Assembly: GCA_021776675.1 (NCBI GenBank) | Contig: JAJFFM010000048.1 | Span: forward strand, 1 to 32,135 | Length of the DNA stretch: 32,135 nt | DNA from: Robiginitomaculum sp. | Lineage (GTDB): Bacteria; Pseudomonadota; Alphaproteobacteria; Caulobacterales; Maricaulaceae | Direction of reading: 5' to 3' | In this document: in pieces, positions 15,508 to 24,401 of the stretch | Layout of the letters: each line of letters begins with the position of its first letter | Position numbering within the stretch: the first letter of the stretch is position 1 | Position numbers and translations under genes: made by a program | Notes under the pieces: model-generated | What the model saw: only the letters and a program-made list of their open reading frames with translations | The model's database searches: none | What the model was told of the DNA's origin: nothing

Positions 15508-18473
15508 TGAGCGAAAAACAACGTTCAGAGCAAAATCAGGACTTTTTGGATACGGGGTATCTGGACGGTGCCAATGCTGGATACCTTGAACAAATGCAGG
15601 CCAAATATATGGCTGACCCGCATTCCGTAGATGCTAGTTGGCGCGCTTATTTCAGTGCGCTTGGCGAAGATGCGGATAATGCAAAAGCCAATGCAGACGG
15701 TCCAAGTTGGGAGCGTGGTGATTGGCCGCAAGATGATAGCAGTGATTACACCGAAGCACTTAATGGGTTTTCGGCGAGTTATACTTTAGAAGCAGACCTG
15801 CAAAGCAAAATAGAAAAGGCTTCGCCAATTGCTTGCGCCGAAGACGTAAGGCAAGCCACTAAGGATAGTCTGCGCGCATTGATGCTGATCCGCGCATACC
15901 GTATACGCGGACATTTAATAGCTGAACTTGATCCGCTCGGCATGATGCAGCGCGTGCCCCACCCCGATTTGAAGCCCGCGACTTATGGGTTTAGCGCAGC
16001 GGACTATGACAGACCTATTTTCATTGACGGCGTATTGGGGTTGGAAAGCGCCAGTTTGAACGAAATACTTGCCATATTAACCCGCACATATTGCTCTACA
16101 TTCGGTGTGCAATATATGCATGTTTCGGACCCGGCGGAGAAGTCCTGGCTACAAGACCGTATCGAAGGCCCGGATAAAGAGATTAGTTTCTCCCCCGAAG
16201 GCCGCAAAGCCATATTGCAAAGATTGATCGAAGCTCAAGCGTTCGAAGATATTTTGCAGCGCCGTTATCCCGGCACCAAACGCTTTGGTCTGGACGGCGG
16301 AGAAGCCCTTGTTCCTGCCTTAGAGCAAATTATCAAACGTGGTGGTGCGCTTGGTTTAAAGGATATTAACTTTGGTATGCCGCACAGGGGTCGATTGAAC
16401 GTATTGGCTGCCGTCATGGCCAAGCCTTACCGTGCTATTTTTTATGAATTTCTCGGCGGAGTAAGCTCAGGAGTTGACAATTTTGGCTCAGGTGATGTGA
16501 AATACCATCTCGGCGCGTCCAGTGACCGCGAGTTTGACGGCAATAAAGTACATCTATCCCTTGCCCCCAATCCCTCACATCTTGAGGCCGTAAACCCCGT
16601 CGTGATCGGCAAGGCCCGCGCTAAACAACAAATGTTTGATGACACCCATCATAGCGTCAATCACAATGCAGTAACGGCAGTGCTTTTACACGGCGATGCA
16701 GCATTTGCAGGACAGGGTGTTGTCACTGAATGTTTTGGCATGTCGGATATAAAGGGTTATAAAATTGGCGGCACTATTCATGTAGTAGTCAATAACCAAA
16801 TTGGCTTTACTACCGCGCCGCATTTCTCACGTTCAACCCCTTATCCTACGGACGTAGCCATGATGGTGGAAACACCAATCTTTCATGTAAATGGCGACGA
16901 CCCTGAGGCCGTGGTTTTTGCGGCCCGCGTTGCCACAGAATACCGCCAAAAGTTTGGTAAAGACGTTGTCATTGATTTGATTTGTTATCGCCGTTACGGC
17001 CATAATGAGGGGGACGACCCGTCTTTCACCCAGCCATTAATGTACAAAGTCATTAAAGGCAAAAAATCCACGCGCGATGTTTACGGCGAGCGCTTGGTTG
17101 CCAACGGCACGATTACTGCCAATGAATTTGAGGCCATGAAAAACGATTTTAGGAAATTTATCGAGAACGAATTTGACACCGCCGAGAGCTATACAACCAA
17201 AGCTCCTGATTGGCTCGATGGGGTTTGGTCGGGCATTCAGTTGCCTGATGATGATATTAAGAGGCGCGGTAATAAACCGCTTGCAGCGCGCACATTGAAA
17301 ATTATTGGTAAAAAGATTACGGAAATACCCAAGAATGCGAACCCGCATCGCACGTTGAAAAAATTAATCAATGCGCGGCGCAAAAAAATTGAAGACGGCA
17401 TAAATGTTGATTGGGCATTGGCGGAGTCTCTGGCTTTTGGCTCGCTCTTGGTCGAGGGTCATTCGGTGCGTTTGTCGGGGCAAGATTGTGGACGCGGAAC
17501 GTTTTCACAGCGGCACAGCCACATTATTAACCAAGAGACAGAAGAACGTTACACGCCGCTGAATAATATCCGCGACGGCCAAGAATATTATCAGGTCCTG
17601 GATTCCATGTTATCGGAAAATGCCGTGCTCGGATTTGAATATGGTTTCTCTTTGACAGAACCCAAGGCTTTGGTTCTCTGGGAAGCACAATTCGGTGATT
17701 TTGCTAACGGCGCCCAAGTGATGGTTGATCAATTTATCTCTAGCGCCGAACAAAAATGGCTGCGCATGTCTGGTTTGGTGATGCTGCTGCCACACGGTTA
17801 TGAAGGCCAAGGGCCGGAGCATTCTTCGGCGCGTCTTGAACGGTATTTGCAACAATGTGCCGAAGATAATATGCAGGTTTGTAATTTGACCACACCGGCT
17901 AATTATTTTCATGTCCTGCGCCGCCAAGTGCACCGTTCTTTCCGCAAACCTCTTATCATTATGACGCCTAAATCTTTGCTACGGCATAAACGTTGTGTCT
18001 CGACCCTCGAAGAAATGGGACAAGGGTCTTGGTTTCACCGTGTGTTGTGGGATGATGCTGATTACAATCCTTTGGAAGGCGAAGTACATTTGCAGGCGGA
18101 TGCAAAAATAAAACGGGTAATATTGTGTTCTGGTAAGGTTTATTACGATCTGTTTGAGCACCGCGAAAGTCTAAAGTGCGACAATGTTTACATCATGCGC
18201 ATCGAACAGCTCTTTCCTTATCCCGGTGATAGGTTGGAAAAAGAGCTGTCTCGTTTCCCCAACGCTGAGATTATATGGGTGCAAGAAGAACCTCAAAACA
18301 TGGGCGCTTGGGCTTATATTCGTGGTTTCTTGGAACAGACATTTGAAAAAATAGACAGCAAGACCAAATTATTGCGTTATGTAGGCCGCAAAGCCAGCGC
18401 GTCAACAGCCACCGGCATTGCCAGTAAACACAAGGCCGAAGTTCAGGCCATTATGGACGAAGCTTTTGAGTAA
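15507..18473 (+). CDS. sucA: 2-oxoglutarate dehydrogenase E1 component
   Basis: Thiamine-diphosphate-dependent E1 of the 2-oxoglutarate dehydrogenase complex; decarboxylates 2-oxoglutarate and passes the succinyl group to the E2 lipoyl domain. The N-terminal tail (FLDTGYLDGANAGYLEQM) fits the segment that docks E1 on E2. Core motifs include MPHRGRLNVLAAVMAKP, GDAAFAGQGVV (ThDP-Mg binding), VNNQIGFTT and RYGHNEGDDP. The C-terminal half has RGTFSQRHSHI, GFEYGFSL, HGYEGQGPEHSSARLERYLQ and the final VQEEPQNMGAW. Length 988 aa is typical for alphaproteobacteria. The start is fixed by the leader duplication and the normal MSEK opening. odhB follows after a 153-bp gap mostly filled by a palindromic element. 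Confidence 0.98.
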   Translation: MSEKQRSEQNQDFLDTGYLDGANAGYLEQMQAKYMADPHSVDASWRAYFSALGEDADNAKANADGPSWERGDWPQDDSSDYTEALNGFSASYTLEADLQSKIEKASPIACAEDVRQATKDSLRALMLIRAYRIRGHLIAELDPLGMMQRVPHPDLKPATYGFSAADYDRPIFIDGVLGLESASLNEILAILTRTYCSTFGVQYMHVSDPAEKSWLQDRIEGPDKEISFSPEGRKAILQRLIEAQAFEDILQRRYPGTKRFGLDGGEALVPALEQIIKRGGALGLKDINFGMPHRGRLNVLAAVMAKPYRAIFYEFLGGVSSGVDNFGSGDVKYHLGASSDREFDGNKVHLSLAPNPSHLEAVNPVVIGKARAKQQMFDDTHHSVNHNAVTAVLLHGDAAFAGQGVVTECFGMSDIKGYKIGGTIHVVVNNQIGFTTAPHFSRSTPYPTDVAMMVETPIFHVNGDDPEAVVFAARVATEYRQKFGKDVVIDLICYRRYGHNEGDDPSFTQPLMYKVIKGKKSTRDVYGERLVANGTITANEFEAMKNDFRKFIENEFDTAESYTTKAPDWLDGVWSGIQLPDDDIKRRGNKPLAARTLKIIGKKITEIPKNANPHRTLKKLINARRKKIEDGINVDWALAESLAFGSLLVEGHSVRLSGQDCGRGTFSQRHSHIINQETEERYTPLNNIRDGQEYYQVLDSMLSENAVLGFEYGFSLTEPKALVLWEAQFGDFANGAQVMVDQFISSAEQKWLRMSGLVMLLPHGYEGQGPEHSSARLERYLQQCAEDNMQVCNLTTPANYFHVLRRQVHRSFRKPLIIMTPKSLLRHKRCVSTLEEMGQGSWFHRVLWDDADYNPLEGEVHLQADAKIKRVILCSGKVYYDLFEHRESLKCDNVYIMRIEQLFPYPGDRLEKELSRFPNAEIIWVQEEPQNMGAWAYIRGFLEQTFEKIDSKTKLLRYVGRKASASTATGIASKHKAEVQAIMDEAFE

Positions 18474-18510
18474 ATGACAGTAAATAAAGCGAACAAGATG
18501 TGCCGAGCTA

Positions 18511-18613
18511 AGCGAGGCAAGGGCGCCAAAAAAATGTAGAATGGGCCGTCGGCACTTATGTGCCGCGCTCGCGCAGACGTGCGTTCTTACGCATTGTCGT
18601 GAGCGATATAAAA
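18511..18613 (+). repeat. Structured palindromic repeat element, copy 2, in sucA-odhB gap
   Basis: Starts AGCGAGGCAAGGGCG and ends TTGTCGTGAGCGATATAAAA, matching copy 1 (920-1008, minus strand) exactly and in 19 of 20 bases. Internal hairpins are GGCAC-TTAT-GTGCC (18551-18564) and TGCGT-TCTT-ACGCA (18580-18593). Both stems differ in sequence from copy 1 but occupy the same places and still pair. An extra ~14 bases lie in the 5' third (an A-rich stretch). The end is followed by TAGGAGAAGAG, the odhB ribosome binding site. Confidence 0.88.
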
Positions 18614-18626
18614 TAGGAGAAGAGTT

Positions 18627-19820
18627 ATGATTGATATTAAAGTGCCAAATGTCGGCGAAAGTGTTGCCGAAGTGACTATCGCCGTCTGGATGAAACAGGT
18701 TGGGGATACGGTCAAAAAAGACGAACCGATTGTCGAGCTTGAAACTGATAAAGCGGCACAAGAATTAGTTGCGCCAGAAGACGGTGTGCTTTCGGAAATA
18801 TTGGTACCTGAAGGTGAAAACGCAGAAATCGGTGTGATTATTGCGCGTCTAAAACCTGGTAAGGTGGAAGCAGGCACGGAGCCTGTTGCCGATGTGCCTG
18901 CCGCAAAGACGGAAGTTCCAAAAACGGCAACAGCTAAAGACCCAATGCCGTCCGCTAAACGCGTCATGGCTGAAAAAGGTCTGGATGCTGGCACGATTGC
19001 AGGTAGTGGTAAGGATGGCCGGATTACCAAAGGTGATGCCCTCAAAGCAGAGAAACCCGCGAAAGCTGCCCCTGTACCCGCTCCATCTGCACAAAGAGAT
19101 ACAGGACCCAGAAAAACAGAAGAAAGAGAAGAACGTGTGCGCATGTCGCGTCTGCGCCAAACCATTGCCCGCCGTTTGAAAGATGCGCAGAACACTGCCG
19201 CAATGCTGACCACTTATAATGAAGTGGATATGACCGAGGTCATGGAAATGCGCAAAAAATACAAGCAGGTGTTTATCGACAAACACGGCGTCAAATTAGG
19301 TTTTATGAGCTTCTTTATCAAAGCGTGTGTGACAGCCTTAAAAGACGTGCCGAGCGTAAACGCCGAAATCGACGGTACAGATATCATCTATAAAAATTTC
19401 TATGACATGTCCGTTGCTGTTGGTACCGATAAAGGTCTCGTGGTTCCTGTTCTACGGGATGCGGATCAGCTTTCTATGGCAGGTATCGAAAAAGGTTTGG
19501 GCGCACTGGCCAAAAAAGCCCGTGACGGCGATTTGTCTATGGATGATATGAGTGGGGGTACATTTACTCTGTCTAACGGCGGCGTTTATGGTTCGTTGAT
19601 GTCTTCACCAATCTTGAACCCACCGCAATCCGGCATTCTTGGTATGCACAAAATTGAGAAACGCGCCGTGGTTATAAATGATGAAATTGTTATCCGCCCA
19701 ATGATGTATCTAGCACTGTCCTATGATCACCGTATCGTAGACGGAAAAGGCGCGGTTACATTCTTGGTGCGTGTAAAGGAATGCCTAGAAGACCCAGAGC
19801 GGATGTTGCTGGATTTGTAA
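18627..19820 (+). CDS. odhB: Dihydrolipoamide succinyltransferase, E2 of 2-oxoglutarate dehydrogenase
   Basis: Core E2 of the complex, transferring the succinyl group from lipoamide to CoA. Domains in order: lipoyl domain (residues 1-77) with the lipoylated Lys42 in [14 protein letters not shown]; a linker; the E1/E3-binding domain (about 108-138, [20 protein letters not shown]); an Ala/Pro linker; and the catalytic domain with [11 protein letters not shown] and the active-site [13 protein letters not shown]. Length 397 aa is normal. AGGAGA lies six to eleven bases before the ATG, right after the palindromic element. The E3 gene (lpd), normally next, is not here; the strand switches after a short hairpin. 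Confidence 0.97.
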   Translation: MIDIKVPNVGESVAEVTIAVWMKQVGDTVKKDEPIVELETDKAAQELVAPEDGVLSEILVPEGENAEIGVIIARLKPGKVEAGTEPVADVPAAKTEVPKTATAKDPMPSAKRVMAEKGLDAGTIAGSGKDGRITKGDALKAEKPAKAAPVPAPSAQRDTGPRKTEEREERVRMSRLRQTIARRLKDAQNTAAMLTTYNEVDMTEVMEMRKKYKQVFIDKHGVKLGFMSFFIKACVTALKDVPSVNAEIDGTDIIYKNFYDMSVAVGTDKGLVVPVLRDADQLSMAGIEKGLGALAKKARDGDLSMDDMSGGTFTLSNGGVYGSLMSSPILNPPQSGILGMHKIEKRAVVINDEIVIRPMMYLALSYDHRIVDGKGAVTFLVRVKECLEDPERMLLDL

Positions 19821-19824
19821 TCCC

Positions 19825-19839
19825 GTTTGCAAAGCAAAC
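19825..19839. terminator. Small hairpin between convergent odhB and GatB/YqeY genes
   Basis: GTTTGC-AAA-GCAAAC is a perfect 6-bp stem in the 20-bp gap between the two stop codons. There is no long T tract on either strand, so termination would be weak or factor-assisted. Confidence 0.4.
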
Positions 19840-19840
19840 C

Positions 19841-20314
19841 TTAGCCCATTAAAAGCGCTTTAACGGCTGCGCCCGCTTTGCCCATATCCATGCGGCCTGC
19901 GTATTCGGATTTTAGCCTGCCCATGATTTTGCCCATGTCTTTAAGGCAGGTGGCGTCTATGTCGTTGACGGCTTTTTTGACGGCCAGTTGTAGCTCTTCG
20001 TCAGTGAGGGACGTTGGCATATATGTTTTGATAACATCAATCTCGCCGCGTTCTCGTTCAGCCAGTTCCGGGCGGCCATTCTCATCATAAATACTGGCAC
20101 TTTCGGTGCGTTGCTTAACCATTTTTGCCAACAGGGACAGGATTTCTCCGTCGTCAATACCACCGGGGTTATCACTAGCGCGAGCCGCTATGTCGCGGTC
20201 TTTAACCGCCGCATTGACCAGCCGTAAAGTTGACAATGTTAATTTGTCTTGGGCTTTCATGGCCGTCTTGATGCCGTCCGTAATGTCTGTTCTTAAGCTC
20301 ATATCCGTATCCAT
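19841..20314 (-). CDS. GatB/YqeY domain protein
   Basis: Small cytosolic protein of the YqeY family, related to the tRNA-binding tail domain of the amidotransferase subunit GatB; function not established. 157 aa, full length. Visible family features: IKTAMKAQDKLTLSTLRLVNAAVKDRDI, then LLAKMVKQRTESASIYDENGRPELAERERGEIDVIKTYMP, and at the end DMGKIMGRLKSEYAGRMDMGKAGAAVKALL. Met5 (20302) reads MSLRTDI and fits the usual start better than the first ATG; neither has a strong ribosome binding site. It is divergent from carA, an arrangement I recall from other alphaproteobacteria. Confidence 0.93.
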   Translation of the reverse strand: MDTDMSLRTDITDGIKTAMKAQDKLTLSTLRLVNAAVKDRDIAARASDNPGGIDDGEILSLLAKMVKQRTESASIYDENGRPELAERERGEIDVIKTYMPTSLTDEELQLAVKKAVNDIDATCLKDMGKIMGRLKSEYAGRMDMGKAGAAVKALLMG

Positions 20315-20455
20315 AATTCTTTGAAGTGGGGCTTATAGCCGTTAATTTTTGTTTGTGCACCTAAAAATTCTTGACCCTTACCGCTCACCTGCCTAACTAG
20401 CGGGTGCATAGATTCTGTGTGCAGTCAAAACAGCGGGCCCAAAGAGCAGGTAAAT

Positions 20456-21628
20456 ATGGTCGAACAGCCGAAAAATCAAGCTTCAATGACAAAAAAGCCT
20501 ACAGGCGTATTGGTACTAGCGAGCGGTGAAGTATTTTACGGCAGCGGCACTGGCGCAACTGGTGATGCACTCGGTGAGGTTTGTTTTAACACCGCCATGA
20601 CCGGATACCAAGAAATCCTAACCGACCCGTCATATGCCCAACAAATCGTCATGTTCACTTTCCCACATATCGGTAATACGGGTACTAATGGCGAGGACGA
20701 AGAAGCCGCTTGCCAAGCCGCGCAAAAAGCAGCGCGCGGAGCGATATTTCGTGAAAACATCACCAAGCCGTCCAATTACCGGGCGGAATCACCGCTAAAT
20801 GAGTGGTTGGTGGAGCGCGGCATTGTTGGCCTCAGCGGCATAGATACACGCGCGCTCACATCCCATATCCGAGAAACAGGCATGCCGAGCGGCGTCATAG
20901 CACATGCCCCAGACGGAGTTTTTGATATCAATGCTCTAACTGCCAAGGCGCGCGGTTGGAACGGATTAGAAAATGCAGATTTAGCCAAGGATGTTGGCAC
21001 TAAAGATAGTTATAAATGGGACGAGACGGGTTGGCAGTGGTCAGATGGTTTTGGCAAATTGGATAAAGCTGCGAAACATGTAGTGGTGATAGATTACGGC
21101 ACTAAACGAAATATTTTGCGCTGTCTGGCCGATGCAGGTATGCGTGCAACGGTCGTGCCTGCTGATATGTCCGCTGCAGATATTCTCGCTTACCACCCAG
21201 ACGGCATTGTCCTGTCGAACGGTCCCGGCGATCCGGCCGCTACGGGTGAATATGCGATACCTATTGTTCAAGAATTAATCGACAGCGAATTGCCAGTATT
21301 TGGTATTTGTTTAGGGCACCAAATCATGGCGTTAGCGCTGGGTGCGAAAACCATAAAAATGCCGCAGGGCCATCACGGTGCTAATCATCCTGTTATGGAC
21401 TATGATACCGGTAAAGTTGAAATAGTCTCCATGAACCACGGTTTTGCCGTTGACGGTGCTAGCCTCCCTAATGGTGTGGTAGAAACGCATAAATCATTAT
21501 TCGATGGTAGCAATTGCGGACTGCGCCTCAAAGATCGTCCAGTGTTCTCCGTGCAACACCACCCAGAAGCTAGTCCGGGTCCGAGAGATAGTTTTTATAT
21601 CTTTGAGCGTTTTGCGGGCCAATTATAA
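20456..21628 (+). CDS. carA: Carbamoyl-phosphate synthase small subunit
   Basis: Glutamine-hydrolysing subunit of carbamoyl phosphate synthase, feeding ammonia to CarB for arginine and pyrimidine synthesis. Start at 20456 is chosen because AGCAGG sits five bases upstream; the track's GTG at 20417 adds 13 unlikely residues, and Met at 20486 is also possible. The N-terminal domain has [18 protein letters not shown] and [18 protein letters not shown]. The class I glutamine amidotransferase domain has LSNGPGDP, the nucleophile Cys285 in [15 protein letters not shown] and [10 protein letters not shown] with the catalytic His. Length about 390 aa is normal. carB is not next to it. Confidence 0.97.
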   Translation: MVEQPKNQASMTKKPTGVLVLASGEVFYGSGTGATGDALGEVCFNTAMTGYQEILTDPSYAQQIVMFTFPHIGNTGTNGEDEEAACQAAQKAARGAIFRENITKPSNYRAESPLNEWLVERGIVGLSGIDTRALTSHIRETGMPSGVIAHAPDGVFDINALTAKARGWNGLENADLAKDVGTKDSYKWDETGWQWSDGFGKLDKAAKHVVVIDYGTKRNILRCLADAGMRATVVPADMSAADILAYHPDGIVLSNGPGDPAATGEYAIPIVQELIDSELPVFGICLGHQIMALALGAKTIKMPQGHHGANHPVMDYDTGKVEIVSMNHGFAVDGASLPNGVVETHKSLFDGSNCGLRLKDRPVFSVQHHPEASPGPRDSFYIFERFAGQL

Positions 21629-21645
21629 CCGTCTTCTTTGCGGTT
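21627..21645. terminator. Weak hairpin between convergent carA and DUF3108 genes
   Basis: AACCG and CGGTT can pair around TCTTCTTTG in the short gap between the two stops. The stem is only five base pairs without a T tract, so it is a doubtful terminator. Confidence 0.25.
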
Positions 21646-22493
21646 TAGCTCTGTGTGATAGTAATATCCCTTAACTTGACCACAGCTTTGAAAAAGCTGA
21701 TTTTGTAAGTCAATTTCACGGGAATATACAGGCCCACATCCTCATTTTTACTCAAATAAGCTATGACAGGCGTGCTGGCTTCTTCCTCGCTGGGAAGGTC
21801 TTCCGGATCAAAGCCTGACACGGGCACATAATAAATTTTACACCTAATGGTCTCACCTTTGAAGCCTTTTTGTTTGATCTTTTTTGAACCTGCCCGTTCT
21901 AGGCGTAAGAGATAATGCTGTTTGGAATCAAATACTGGTACGGAACCCGTGCATGGTTCGTCGGTAAATTTGAAGCCGCGCATGGCCATGTCCAAAACCG
22001 CAGAAAGGGTATCGTCGCTCTCAAATCTTTGCTTCTTTGTTGCGGGAGGTTTACCTTGAGAGCCAAGGGGTGGCACAATAATGATATCAAGGGTGTCTGG
22101 GCCGTAATTCATTTCGACACGGCGATTTTTCTTATCCGTGTTTTGCTGAATATGTTGAATGGGGTACAAACGATCGTCGGTGATGCGGCCCGTAGTGGTT
22201 GCCCAAATTTGAAATTTCTTGAGAAATGCGCCGACACCGGACGTGTATAAATCGGCGCGAATTGCATAGGCATCGTGGGTTAAGGAGCCAGAAACATTGA
22301 CCTTAATAACACGCAGGCCAAATACATATCCCTTTAGCTTAGCGGTAATTTTTGTCGTGCTAGATGTTGCCGTTTCGGCAGATGTTTTATTTGGTGCCTC
22401 AACTTGCTGTGCAGCAGATGTCATAGGCGTGCTCAGGCATATGAAAATGAGGCCAGCACTTGCCAGTATGTTTTTTGTCTTTATCAATTTCAT
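21645..22493 (-). CDS. DUF3108 family exported protein
   Basis: Periplasmic or outer-membrane-associated protein of unknown function, 282 aa. Signal peptide with cleavage after about TSAAQ (residue 28). A low-complexity Thr/Ser linker is followed by a beta-rich body: KGYVFGLRVIKVNVSGSLTHDAYAIRADLYTSGVG is the typical opening strand pattern of DUF3108, and the region TLSAVLDMAMRG and CKIYYVPVSG match its later part. The C-terminus VGLYIPVKLTYKISFFKAVVKL fits the last strands. AGGAGA precedes the ATG by six bases. Family recognised from pattern, not from a search. It stands alone, convergent with carA. Confidence 0.85.
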   Translation of the reverse strand: MKLIKTKNILASAGLIFICLSTPMTSAAQQVEAPNKTSAETATSSTTKITAKLKGYVFGLRVIKVNVSGSLTHDAYAIRADLYTSGVGAFLKKFQIWATTTGRITDDRLYPIQHIQQNTDKKNRRVEMNYGPDTLDIIIVPPLGSQGKPPATKKQRFESDDTLSAVLDMAMRGFKFTDEPCTGSVPVFDSKQHYLLRLERAGSKKIKQKGFKGETIRCKIYYVPVSGFDPEDLPSEEEASTPVIAYLSKNEDVGLYIPVKLTYKISFFKAVVKLRDITITQS

Positions 22494-22637
22494 ATTGTTC
22501 TCCTTCAGCCCTTATATATGCGGCCTAATTTGAGAAACACATGAATATAACAGCAAATAACGTGAAACCTTGGTAAGATAATATGTTGACAAGGCGGCTG
22601 AATAACCACCAATTTTATGACCTAATTAGTGACCTAT

Positions 22638-24401
22638 TTAATGGCCCATGCGCACTAAACGTCCAGGTCTTGCTTCTGTCACTTCATCGTTATTGATAAC
22701 GGCCTGCCCTGCAACCAAAGTCATTTTGTAACCGTTTACAGGTTGTAGCAAACGCTGACCACCTGCTGGTAAATCTTTGACCATTGTTGGGACTTTTAAC
22801 TCCAAATTGTCATAATCAATAATATTGATGTCTGCTTTTAAGCCGACCTTAATCCGGCCTCTGTCGCTTAATCCCAAGAAATCAGCAGAGTCGGCACTGA
22901 GCATTTGGACGGCTCGGGCGAGGCTTATTTTTTTACTGGTGCGGTCTCGTGTCCAATGGGACAGCAAATAGGTTGGGAAACTGGCATCGCAAATATACCC
23001 CACATGGGCGCCGCCGTCCGTCAGACCGGGCAATGCAAGAGGATGGGTCATCATGGTGTGAACGGCATCATAATTCATATCGGTGTAATTATAAATCGGG
23101 AAGTAAATCAGCGCTTTGCCGTCCTGTTCAAGCATCCAATCATAGAGAACGGACCAGACGGTTTCGCCTTTACGCTGAGCTTCTGCATGAGCGGAGCTTT
23201 CATAACCTTGTTCATAATTAGCCTTGCCCGAGCCATCTGGAGACAGTTTAAACATTTTGGCAGACACCATTTCCGTCAGGGCAATCATGGTGTCCGTCAT
23301 GGGCGGCACGCCGTTTTTACCAGCAAGCTTAACCGGCGTCTCGGCCAGCATTTTATCCTTTAATGCATGGTCACGCATTTTTTCTACGCGCTGTTCGAAT
23401 GATAAATTTGCAATTTCAATATAGCTTGGGAATGCCATCAAAGGATGGAAGGTGGATTGCAGGCCAAGGAACAGACCAATGCCGCGCGGTGCTGCTTGCA
23501 GGCGCAGATCAACACCGTCTTTTTGCAAATCTTCGGCTCGGGCAATAATCTTTCGCCAATGATCCGGTACAAGGTCGCGCTGCATTAATGTCATGCTGGC
23601 TTTGTGACCTGGAGCCGCGCGAAAATAGGTTTCTAAAATATCAAACTCTTGGTCGAATTGATCGCCGGGTCGTTCTTGGTCAAAATCATTGACCGCATGC
23701 AAGACACCGTAATCAAGTCCGTTAAATGCGCTGGCAATACCGGCAAGTTCTGACGGGTGTGCTTCGCTGGTCGGTGTCCAGTCGCCATCTGATGTGCGGT
23801 GGGCGTCTGAACGTCCGGTGGAAAATCCAACGGCACCCGCCTCCAAAGCTTCGCGGGTCAATTTACGCATCTCACCTATGTCAGCCTTCGTAGCTTGTTG
23901 ATCAAATACGGCACGGTCGCCCATGACGAAAACCCGCAGGGGATCATGGGGCATCATGGCTAGGAAATCTATGGTATGCGGGATAGCATCCAATGCATCC
24001 ATATATTCAGGAAAACTCTCCCAGTCCCATGTCAAACCTTCGGCCAATGCTGTGCCCGGAATATCTTCAACCCCTTCCATCAAGCGGATTAATTTATCAT
24101 GGTCATCTTTGCGGCACGGCGCAAAACCAACACCGCAATTGCCCATAATAATGGTCGTAACGCCGTGATTGACAGAAGGTTTCATTTCTTGATCCCAAGA
24201 AATTTGGCCGTCGTAATGCGTGTGTAAATCGATATAACCTGGCGTGACAATCATACCTTTGGCATCAATAGTTTTTTCAGCCCTATCCAAATTTTCACCG
24301 ATGTTAGCAATGACGCCGTCCTTAATGCCAATATCAGCTGCATATGCTGTGCCGCCGTCGCCGTCATAAATAAGTCCGTCCTTAATTTTAACATCAAACA
24401 T
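22638..24401 (-). CDS. Amidohydrolase, N-acyl-D-amino-acid deacylase family
   Basis: Metal-dependent amidohydrolase (family 3), 587 aa. Metal-binding HTH is in GYIDLHTHYDG (His60, His62), and the D-aminoacylase-like Cys89 lies in IMGNCGVGFAPCR. VGFSTGRSDAH and the late metal-site region GLTDGGAHVGY with its Asp and His are present. The C-terminal ADINIIDYDNLELKVPTMVKDLPAG is the small beta domain of the amidohydrolase fold. Length is above the ~480 of classical D-aminoacylases but normal for the broader family annotated as such. The substrate is therefore uncertain (N-acyl-D-amino acid, cyclic amide or similar). Its ATG overlaps the end of the transporter gene by eight bases, so it is translated after it, and the two should share a substrate or pathway. 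Confidence 0.9.
   Translation of the reverse strand: MFDVKIKDGLIYDGDGGTAYAADIGIKDGVIANIGENLDRAEKTIDAKGMIVTPGYIDLHTHYDGQISWDQEMKPSVNHGVTTIIMGNCGVGFAPCRKDDHDKLIRLMEGVEDIPGTALAEGLTWDWESFPEYMDALDAIPHTIDFLAMMPHDPLRVFVMGDRAVFDQQATKADIGEMRKLTREALEAGAVGFSTGRSDAHRTSDGDWTPTSEAHPSELAGIASAFNGLDYGVLHAVNDFDQERPGDQFDQEFDILETYFRAAPGHKASMTLMQRDLVPDHWRKIIARAEDLQKDGVDLRLQAAPRGIGLFLGLQSTFHPLMAFPSYIEIANLSFEQRVEKMRDHALKDKMLAETPVKLAGKNGVPPMTDTMIALTEMVSAKMFKLSPDGSGKANYEQGYESSAHAEAQRKGETVWSVLYDWMLEQDGKALIYFPIYNYTDMNYDAVHTMMTHPLALPGLTDGGAHVGYICDASFPTYLLSHWTRDRTSKKISLARAVQMLSADSADFLGLSDRGRIKVGLKADINIIDYDNLELKVPTMVKDLPAGGQRLLQPVNGYKMTLVAGQAVINNDEVTEARPGRLVRMGH

Noticed and set aside
18402-19286. Minus-strand ORFs of 119-208 aa opposite odhB
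   Set aside because: odhB on the plus strand is a certain gene; these are antisense shadows from its Ala/Pro-rich linkers.
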